From Desulfuromonas sp. SDB (lineage in GTDB: Bacteria; SDB-A): a stretch of DNA of 10,669 nucleotides. A program made the position numbers and the translations under genes. The DNA lies in NCBI GenBank assembly GCA_001412365.1, contig LKUE01000283.1, forward strand, positions 1-10,669, given 5' to 3'. Shown in pieces: positions 5,112 through 10,669 of the stretch (positions are counted from its first letter, which is position 1; each line of letters starts with the position of its first letter). The notes under the pieces are model-generated. The model saw only the letters and a program-made list of their open reading frames with translations. It made no database searches and was not told the origin of the DNA.

Positions 5112-7750
5112 GTGAACAGCAGTTTCATCAGAGAATATTCGGCAAGTCATATCCCCCCAGGGAAATTGATATATCCCTGGTCAATCAGCTTTTTAATCCC
5201 TCCGTGCTCCTGGAAAAAAGCGTTAAATGCAGAGAAATCCCCATTGAAGATATCCTCATCACTCTGGATAAAACCGGACAGGTTTTAGGAGATCCCCAGG
5301 GATATTATTATCAGCAATGTCTATCCCTGATGCCAGCGTTGATAAATTATTCTCCGAAAATGGTGAAAAAAGGACTGCAAATTCTTAAACTGCTCTTATC
5401 CCGTGATTTTCTCATCACCAGGCTGAATTGTCTGGGGAACTACCATGCCCTTGACTACTTTGCCCCCATCCCCTACGGCAGATATCAACGGACAATGCCT
5501 ATCGGCACTATTTGTCATATCGCTGCAGGTAATGTGTTTCTAGGCTCTGTGGATTCGTTGATTTACGGAATGATTACTAAAAATGTAAATATTTTAAAAG
5601 CTTCCCGTCAGGATTTAATTTTTCCCACTTTATTTTTCCAGGCACTGGAGGAAGTTGATCAAAAAAACAATATTATACCCTATGTCAGTTTAGTTTACTG
5701 GAGCAGAGATCAACAGCAGGTTACTGACTACATCAAAAAAAATGTTGATGCAATTTTACTGTTTGGAGGAGAACAGGCAGTTAAAGAATACAAGCAGAAC
5801 CTTTCCCCCCAGACTGAATTTATATCCTTCGGACCCAAGATCAGTTTTGCGGTAATCACCGAAGAGCTGGATAATCAGCAGTTAAACCAAGCAGCTAAGG
5901 GACTGGCTATGGATGTGGTGATATGGGAGCAACGGGCTTGCACCAGCTGCCAGAATATTTTCATCGAGGACCGGGGACAAACTGAAATATTTGCCGGTTA
6001 TCTTGATCAATACCTGGCAGAGTTATCCGATCAATATCCCCAAAATAATCTGGATATAAATGATCAGGTGGAAATCAGAAAAGAAAGAGAATTGGCTGAC
6101 TGGCAAAAATTTCAGGGGGAGGGAGATGTGCTGACCACCGAAGGCAAACAATATACAGTTATTGTGGATAGTTCAAATGATCTCAAGGATTCGCCGTTAA
6201 ACCGTACCGTATTTATAAACAAAGTGGATAAATACCAGGATGTTCTCCAGGGAAACATACAGTTGATGAAATACTACATGTCTACGGTTTGTATATGTTC
6301 TGAAACCAAGGAAATGGAAATTACCGAGAATTTTATGGCCAGGGGGGTGATGAGATTTTGCAAGCCGGGAACCATGTCCCTGGGAAAGGACGGATCCACT
6401 CCCCATGATGGAGTTTACATCCCCACTCAGCTGGTTAGACTGATCAATTTGGAAGACCTCCCCCCTCAAAAATATTCAACCACCTACATTGCCTCAGAGG
6501 AAAAACAGAAAATTCTGCTTTCCCGGGTCAATGCTCAACTGTTAAATTCTCAAAAATGCGAATTTTACCGGGAATTGTTTAAAGAATCTAAAATAAATTT
6601 AGATAATCTCGAACAGTTTAAAACCCTCCCCGTTACTGAAAAAGATCATTTAGTAAAATACGGACCTCCTTCCAGTGCGAAAATGCTCACAGATAAGCCG
6701 GAGAGAGCTTATATATTTTCAGCAGGAGGTACTACCGGATCGTTAAAATACGTTTACTACCGCGCTGATGAATTTGCCCGGTCCGAACTGTACTGGGGAG
6801 AAGGATTTAAAGCAGCAGGGATAACTCCTGGAGACCGGACTGCAAACTATCTCAAGGCAGGAGCATTCTGGACTGCCTTCCCCGCCACTAACCAGGGTTT
6901 AGAACAGACCGGGTGCACTATCCTCTCCTTAACTGCCAATCAAACCGAAGGGGAAACCCTGGGTTATCTGAAAAGATTTCAACCTACTGCCATCTTCGGA
7001 GTGAGTACAAATCTAATTTTACTGGCGGAAACCGCCCGGGAACAGAAAATTGATGTGCACATTGAAAAACTTTATTATACCGGCGAACACCTGGCAAGCG
7101 GCGCCAGGGATTTTCTGAAAGATACTTTTCATGCCGGCTTTATCCGTTCCCTGGGCTATGCTGCTGTAGAAGTAGGTCCAATCGGTTTTCAGTGTGAACA
7201 TTGCCGTGAAAATGAATTTCATGTCTTTGAATTTTATAACTATGTGGAACTGGATTCGCAGGGAGACATTTTGGTGACTACTCTGGACCGTTTTCTGCAC
7301 CCGCTGATCAGATACCGTATCGGAGACCGGGCGGAACTGATTGCCCAACCATGCTCCTGCGGCCGCACCTCAGTTAAAATCAAACTCCTGGCTAGAGATA
7401 CGGATATGATTAAATTGAATTTCGCCCATATCTACTTGAAGGATTTATTTGAAATTGCCGATCAATATAAGCAGCTTTCTTTTCAATTCCAGGTGATCGT
7501 TGAACCTGAGGATACCTTTATAAAAATCAAGGTTGTCTTTGAAACCATTGATCACCAAATAGACCTGCAGGACAAACAGCTAATTGAAAATATTGAAAAG
7601 TCCATACTGGATAAATCCAAGGAGATTAAACAAAATTGGGAAAAACTTAAGATTTCTCAATTTTCAGTTGAACTGGTTGCTCCCGGTTCAATTAAACGGG
7701 TGAGCAGAACCGGAAAAATCAGGAGAATTATCGATCGGAGGTCATTTTAA
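5108..7750 (+). CDS. LuxC-type fatty acyl reductase fused to a PaaK-like adenylate-forming domain (880 aa)
   Basis: Residues about 1-450 are a LuxC acyl reductase, an aldehyde dehydrogenase relative that takes the acyl group from LuxE onto a cysteine and reduces it with NADPH to the aldehyde. Evidence is the PIGTICHIAAGNVFLGSVDS block (131-150), TKNVNILKAS (157-166) and the catalytic motif WEQRACTS with Cys278. Residues about 465-880 are a complete PaaK-like domain: LPVTEKDHL (507-515), the ATP loop SAGGTTGS (538-545), GYAAVE with Glu688, a probable zinc site C696/C699 with C749/C751, YRIGDR (736-741), and the C-terminal lid sequence ending SRTGKIRRIIDRR with Lys870. Classical LuxC is a single domain of just under 500 residues, so the second half is an added enzyme. 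No stop or frame change separates the halves. The ATGA overlap with luxE and the TAATG overlap with the next gene imply coupled translation. The acid used by the PaaK-like half is unknown. Confidence 0.87.
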   Translation: MSEQQFHQRIFGKSYPPREIDISLVNQLFNPSVLLEKSVKCREIPIEDILITLDKTGQVLGDPQGYYYQQCLSLMPALINYSPKMVKKGLQILKLLLSRDFLITRLNCLGNYHALDYFAPIPYGRYQRTMPIGTICHIAAGNVFLGSVDSLIYGMITKNVNILKASRQDLIFPTLFFQALEEVDQKNNIIPYVSLVYWSRDQQQVTDYIKKNVDAILLFGGEQAVKEYKQNLSPQTEFISFGPKISFAVITEELDNQQLNQAAKGLAMDVVIWEQRACTSCQNIFIEDRGQTEIFAGYLDQYLAELSDQYPQNNLDINDQVEIRKERELADWQKFQGEGDVLTTEGKQYTVIVDSSNDLKDSPLNRTVFINKVDKYQDVLQGNIQLMKYYMSTVCICSETKEMEITENFMARGVMRFCKPGTMSLGKDGSTPHDGVYIPTQLVRLINLEDLPPQKYSTTYIASEEKQKILLSRVNAQLLNSQKCEFYRELFKESKINLDNLEQFKTLPVTEKDHLVKYGPPSSAKMLTDKPERAYIFSAGGTTGSLKYVYYRADEFARSELYWGEGFKAAGITPGDRTANYLKAGAFWTAFPATNQGLEQTGCTILSLTANQTEGETLGYLKRFQPTAIFGVSTNLILLAETAREQKIDVHIEKLYYTGEHLASGARDFLKDTFHAGFIRSLGYAAVEVGPIGFQCEHCRENEFHVFEFYNYVELDSQGDILVTTLDRFLHPLIRYRIGDRAELIAQPCSCGRTSVKIKLLARDTDMIKLNFAHIYLKDLFEIADQYKQLSFQFQVIVEPEDTFIKIKVVFETIDHQIDLQDKQLIENIEKSILDKSKEIKQNWEKLKISQFSVELVAPGSIKRVSRTGKIRRIIDRRSF
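7737..7742 (+). promoter_or_regulatory. Shine-Dalgarno site of the ATPase-GNAT gene
   Basis: GGAGGT lies seven bases before the ATG at 7750, inside the last codons of the preceding gene. This is a strong site at ideal spacing. It fixes the start and shows that this genome uses Shine-Dalgarno initiation at least in part. Confidence 0.7.
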
Positions 7751-9228
7751 TGGATCCCATTTACAACACATCCCTTAACCTGCTAAATCAAAAACCTTAT
7801 GTAAATATTGCCTTAAATTATCTTAAAGGCGAATTGGAATTAGTAGGTTTTGACCAAACTTCAACTGACCAGATGTTAACTGCCTGTAAGCAGGCAATTG
7901 AAAACGTAATCCGTCATGCCTATCCCCAGGACCATCAAGCTCATTTTCAGATTATCACCATACATGTGCCCCGGGGTATTAAAGTGGTGATAAAAGATCA
8001 GGGAATCCCCTTTGATTTTGAAAAGATTGAAAAAGATGAACAAGTTAAATCTGATCAACAAAAAAAACCGGGCTTGATGATTATCAAGGATAATGTGGAC
8101 GGATTGGAATTTCATAATTTAGGTCCGGAAGGAAAAGAACTTCAGCTGGAGAAATTTCTTCACCATTCTTCCCCGGTAATTACAGATGAAAAACCGCCGG
8201 ATAAACTGCCGGAAGAAGAAAAATTAGCCGATCATACTCCCCTCCCCTTCACTATGAAAATAATTGAACCGGATGAAGCCATAGAAGTATCCAGACTGAT
8301 TTACAGATCCTATGGATACAGCTATCTTTCCGATGACCTCTACTATCCTCAGCGAATTATCAATCTCATTGAACACGGGCATCTAATCCCAGTAATCGCC
8401 CTCAGTCCGGATAAACAGATTGCCGGATACTGTTCACTACAGCTTGAAAACACTGAGGACAATATTGCGGAAATGGGACAAGCGGTGGTCACCCCTGAAT
8501 TCAGAGGTCATAAATGTCTGGAGCAGATGTCCGAATATTTACTACACACTGCAAAAGATATGGGATTGCACGGCTTGTTCGTTCAGGCAGTCACTAATCA
8601 TCTGTATTCCCAGAAAAGTTCCCACCGGTTCGGGACCAGGGATTGTGCTGTTCAACTGGGGTACTGTCCTGCGGATATGGAGTTTAAGAAAATTGAAGGA
8701 GCAAGCGACCAAAGGGTATCAGTGGTATTATCCTATTTGAATTTAAATCAAGAAAATTCACACTTCATCCGGATTCCGGAAAAATATGAAGATATAATCA
8801 AGGAAATTTACCAAAACTTAAATATTGAAATTAGCGACCTTCTCCCGGAAGCTCTGGATCATCCCGTACCTGAACATACTTTTTCCCGGATCAAGATCTT
8901 AAACAAAGCTAATATCGCCAAATTTCACGTATTTCGAATCGGCCAGGATTTCTCCAAAGTTTTAAACACCGGGTTGAAAAAACTCCGTCATCAGCATGTT
9001 GATGTAATCTATCTCCACCTGAGTATGGAGGATCCCCAGATTGAATCAGCGGTAACTGACTGCAGTTATCAGGGATTTATTTTTTCAGGGGTACTTCCCC
9101 ACGAATCAGCAGGGGACAGTATTATTTTGCAATATTTGAATGATATTGAAATTGACCTGGATTTACTTCAGCTGGAATCTGAAATTTCAGGTAAGATTAA
9201 ATCCTTGATAAAATCCGCTATAAAATAA
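7750..9228 (+). CDS. RsbW/SpoIIAB-like ATPase domain fused to a GNAT-like domain and an extra C-terminal domain (492 aa)
   Basis: Residues about 5-137 form a GHKL ATPase of the anti-sigma kinase type: N box ACKQAIENVIRHAY (45-58), G1 box DQGIPFDF (83-90) and a reduced G2 loop KPGLMIIKD (106-114). At the place where RsbW/SpoIIAB kinases carry the catalytic Glu there appears to be Gln48, while the Mg-binding Asn52 remains, so it may bind ATP without phosphorylating. After an acidic, proline-containing linker (140-166) comes a GNAT-like fold (168-330) with VVTPEFRGHKC (246-256); the usual second glycine of the acetyl-CoA loop is replaced. Residues about 338-492 are a further alpha/beta region with YQGFIFSGVLP (440-450) that I cannot name. 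No sigma factor or STAS partner lies nearby. Its place in a biosynthetic operon suggests an acyltransferase or a regulatory subunit; the function is unproven. Confidence 0.75.
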   Translation: MDPIYNTSLNLLNQKPYVNIALNYLKGELELVGFDQTSTDQMLTACKQAIENVIRHAYPQDHQAHFQIITIHVPRGIKVVIKDQGIPFDFEKIEKDEQVKSDQQKKPGLMIIKDNVDGLEFHNLGPEGKELQLEKFLHHSSPVITDEKPPDKLPEEEKLADHTPLPFTMKIIEPDEAIEVSRLIYRSYGYSYLSDDLYYPQRIINLIEHGHLIPVIALSPDKQIAGYCSLQLENTEDNIAEMGQAVVTPEFRGHKCLEQMSEYLLHTAKDMGLHGLFVQAVTNHLYSQKSSHRFGTRDCAVQLGYCPADMEFKKIEGASDQRVSVVLSYLNLNQENSHFIRIPEKYEDIIKEIYQNLNIEISDLLPEALDHPVPEHTFSRIKILNKANIAKFHVFRIGQDFSKVLNTGLKKLRHQHVDVIYLHLSMEDPQIESAVTDCSYQGFIFSGVLPHESAGDSIILQYLNDIEIDLDLLQLESEISGKIKSLIKSAIK

Positions 9229-9246
9229 AATACCCTATAATCTGCC

Positions 9247-10446
9247 ATGCTCATAAAAAACAATAAAAATTTCTTTTTGCTGTGGCAGGGTCAGCTGGTC
9301 AGCCAGGTGGGGAGCAAGGTTTACCTAATTGCTCTGGCTTGGTATTTTGTTTCAGTTCTGGATGACAATCATGCCTTCATCACCATAATGCTGATAAGTT
9401 CCCTCCCCGGATTGTTATTCGGTTTGTTGATCGGTCCGTTCATTGACCGCTGGAATAAGAAGTATATTTTAGTTATCAGCGATCTGATTTCCGGCATAAT
9501 TGTACTGCTTGTCGCTCTGCTGATCTGGTTTAAAGTTGACAATCCCCTGCCCATCTACGCCGCAGTATTTATCCTTAACATATCCGTAATTTTCTTCAAT
9601 CCCGCAGTGACTTCGATTATTCCCTCTCTGGTTAAAAAAGAGCAGATTCAGGAGGGGATTTCTATGAACACTATGGTTCAGTTCATCGCCCAGTTTATCG
9701 GATGTGCGGTGGGAGGACTGCTGGTGGCTTTTCTGGGTATTTTTGCCACTATTTTACTCAATGCAGTTTCCTACATCCTCTCAGCTTTTTCGGAGATGTT
9801 TATTAAATACAAATACCAACTCTCTCCGGTTAAGCTCAATCATTTTCATGAATTATCGGAAGGATTCAAGTACGTGCTGAAAAACCGGCTGATCTTCAGA
9901 CCGATGCTGATATTCAGTTTGCTGAATATTTTTGCGGTGCCCATAGTGGTGTTCATTCCCATCCTGGTTGATGATTACTTCCGGTTAAGCGCAGTGTACT
10001 ACGGTTTTGCCGAATCAGGAATTCCGGTGGGGGCAATAGTAGTGGCTTTGTTCATGGCTCGAAAGCAGGTTACTGATCATCTGAAGCTGATTAAGAGCGG
10101 TTTGATTTTGATTTCCACCAGCTTTTTCCTCATTTATTTTTTCAGGGAAATCTATCTGGTCATGGCGGCTCTGCTGGCTTTCGGGATATTTTTGAATTTA
10201 ATCAACATCAATGCGATCTCCTTTTACGCCAAAAATATTGAAGCAGGTTTCCGGGGACGATTTTTCACCCTTCTGGATACGGTATCTTTTGCCACCTTCC
10301 CCCTAGCTTACCTTTTAACCGGGATTCTACTCAAGCAGTTCAGCTTGTTCACCTTGATCCTGATCAACGGAATTGCCATGCTGGCTATCGGTCTGAGCTC
10401 GGTGGTTTACTTGAAAAAACCTTCCCACCCCTCCCCGGATATGTAA
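9247..10446 (+). CDS. MFS efflux transporter, MFS_3/EntS-like (399 aa)
   Basis: An inner-membrane proton-coupled exporter of the major facilitator superfamily. About twelve hydrophobic segments are visible, for example residues 25-36, 45-66, 74-95, 101-118, 145-162, 165-182, 218-240, 255-270, 282-298, 302-322, 342-362 and 367-388. The loop after segment 2, GPFIDRWNKKYI (63-74), is MFS motif A. The stretch FFNPAVTSIIPSLVKKEQI (116-134) and VGGLLVAF (155-162) resemble the enterobactin and macrolide exporter group. Family length is about 400 residues, so the gene looks complete. It starts 18 bp after the previous stop without a clear ribosome binding site, so translation probably depends on the upstream gene. 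As last gene of the operon it most likely exports the product or protects the cell from a reactive intermediate (inference). Confidence 0.85.
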   Translation: MLIKNNKNFFLLWQGQLVSQVGSKVYLIALAWYFVSVLDDNHAFITIMLISSLPGLLFGLLIGPFIDRWNKKYILVISDLISGIIVLLVALLIWFKVDNPLPIYAAVFILNISVIFFNPAVTSIIPSLVKKEQIQEGISMNTMVQFIAQFIGCAVGGLLVAFLGIFATILLNAVSYILSAFSEMFIKYKYQLSPVKLNHFHELSEGFKYVLKNRLIFRPMLIFSLLNIFAVPIVVFIPILVDDYFRLSAVYYGFAESGIPVGAIVVALFMARKQVTDHLKLIKSGLILISTSFFLIYFFREIYLVMAALLAFGIFLNLININAISFYAKNIEAGFRGRFFTLLDTVSFATFPLAYLLTGILLKQFSLFTLILINGIAMLAIGLSSVVYLKKPSHPSPDM

Positions 10447-10594
10447 CCACCTGCAAAACTGTCTTCTTAACCTAACCTGAACAGGCAAAAACCTTAATAT
10501 CCGATAATAATGTTGTCTTACTTTTGAAAAAAGAAAGAAATCAAAACATCATTCTATAGATAAAACATAGAGTTATAACAAGGTTTTCTAGATA
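10447..10594. other. Convergent intergenic region
   Basis: This 148-bp AT-rich stretch separates the end of the MFS gene from the end of a minus-strand gene. A terminator serving both would be expected. The only dyads found are short (CCTG-AA-CAGG near 10478-10487 and TCTATAGA near 10554-10561), and neither has a convincing stem plus T run. No small gene is seen. Confidence 0.5.
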
Positions 10595-10669
10595 TCAATA
10601 CACCTGGAACTTCCCTTTCCATTCCTCTTCCCCGCTTATCATCCGGTAGAAATACACTCCCGGTCGGTA
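10595..10669 (-). CDS. C-terminal end of an exported protein with a GVYFYR-type sorting/FlgD-like tail (partial)
   Basis: Read on the minus strand from the right edge, 24 codons end at a TGA (10595-10597) and begin YRPGVYFYRMISGEEE, followed by WKGKFQVY. The pattern P-G-V-Y-F-Y-R, a short Gly turn and a final K-F-x-V strand is the hallmark of type IX secretion C-terminal sorting domains and the related FlgD-like Ig domain in Bacteroidota/FCB bacteria and several candidate phyla. It would be the last strands of a large secreted or surface protein whose body lies outside the window. The match is short but characteristic. It is not linked to the lux-type operon, which is convergent with it. Confidence 0.65.
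   Translation of the reverse strand, partial: YRPGVYFYRMISGEEEWKGKFQVY

Noticed and set aside
6197-6469. Open frame of 90 codons on the minus strand
   Set aside because: It lies wholly inside the LuxC half of the fusion gene, whose frame has clear conserved motifs on the other strand; no domain is recognisable in the shadow translation.
7019-7348. Open frame of 109 codons on the minus strand
   Set aside because: It is antisense to the PaaK-like domain, which retains its ATP loop and cysteine motifs; the antisense product shows no family features.
8420-8740. Open frame of 106 codons on the plus strand in another frame
   Set aside because: It is embedded in the GNAT-like region of the ATPase-GNAT gene and has no ribosome binding site or domain signature.
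4056-9228. Full bioluminescence operon
   Set aside because: No LuxA/LuxB flavin monooxygenase and no LuxD thioesterase is encoded anywhere in the window, so light production cannot be claimed from these genes.
1-10669. CRISPR arrays, tRNA or rRNA genes, insertion sequences
   Set aside because: No regularly spaced repeats, no cloverleaf-like sequence and no transposase or terminal inverted repeats were seen on reading the window.

Overview
The window is AT-rich, especially between genes, and comes from a bacterium. The best taxonomic hint is at the right edge, where a minus-strand gene ends in a GVYFYR-type tail. That tail resembles the C-terminal sorting or FlgD-like domains of exported proteins in the Bacteroidota/FCB assemblage and related candidate phyla. 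The hint rests on about 24 residues, so it is an inference.

Left part (minus strand). A possible signal-peptide gene start runs off the left edge at position 24. Next comes a 65-residue double zinc ribbon protein (147-344). It lies 46 bp downstream of a 1126-residue regulator (391-3771) that has an N-terminal STAND-type P-loop ATPase, a TPR middle and a C-terminal SARP-like winged helix plus BTAD domain.

Middle and right (plus strand). A 284-bp AT-rich divergent region (3772-4055) carries a good sigma70-type promoter, TTGACC-17-TATAGT, pointing into a tight four-gene operon. The genes are: (1) a LuxE-type acyl-protein synthetase with the conserved KGCA cysteine; (2) an 880-residue fusion of a LuxC-type fatty acyl reductase (Cys278) with a complete PaaK-like adenylate-forming domain; (3) a 492-residue fusion of an RsbW/SpoIIAB-like GHKL ATPase domain, a GNAT-like domain and an extra C-terminal domain; (4) an MFS exporter. 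Junctions are a 4-bp ATGA overlap, a 1-bp TAATG overlap and an 18-bp gap, so co-expression is very likely.

How the genes may work together (inference). LuxE would activate a fatty acid as acyl-AMP and hold it as a thioester on its cysteine. LuxC would reduce it to an aldehyde with NADPH. The PaaK-like domain would activate the same or a second carboxylic acid. The ATPase-GNAT protein would modify the product or regulate the pathway, and the MFS protein would export the product. No luciferase (luxAB) or luxD thioesterase is present, so this is a 'dark' lux-type fatty acid reductase operon, probably for a small lipid or aldehyde-derived metabolite and probably controlled by the divergent SARP-like regulator. 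This is the candidate undescribed system. Two sequence-level oddities stand out. Homology of LuxE continues about 29 codons upstream of its first ATG, into a frame with no ATG but with an AUU behind a Shine-Dalgarno motif. A G8 tract lies just before the LuxE catalytic cysteine codon.
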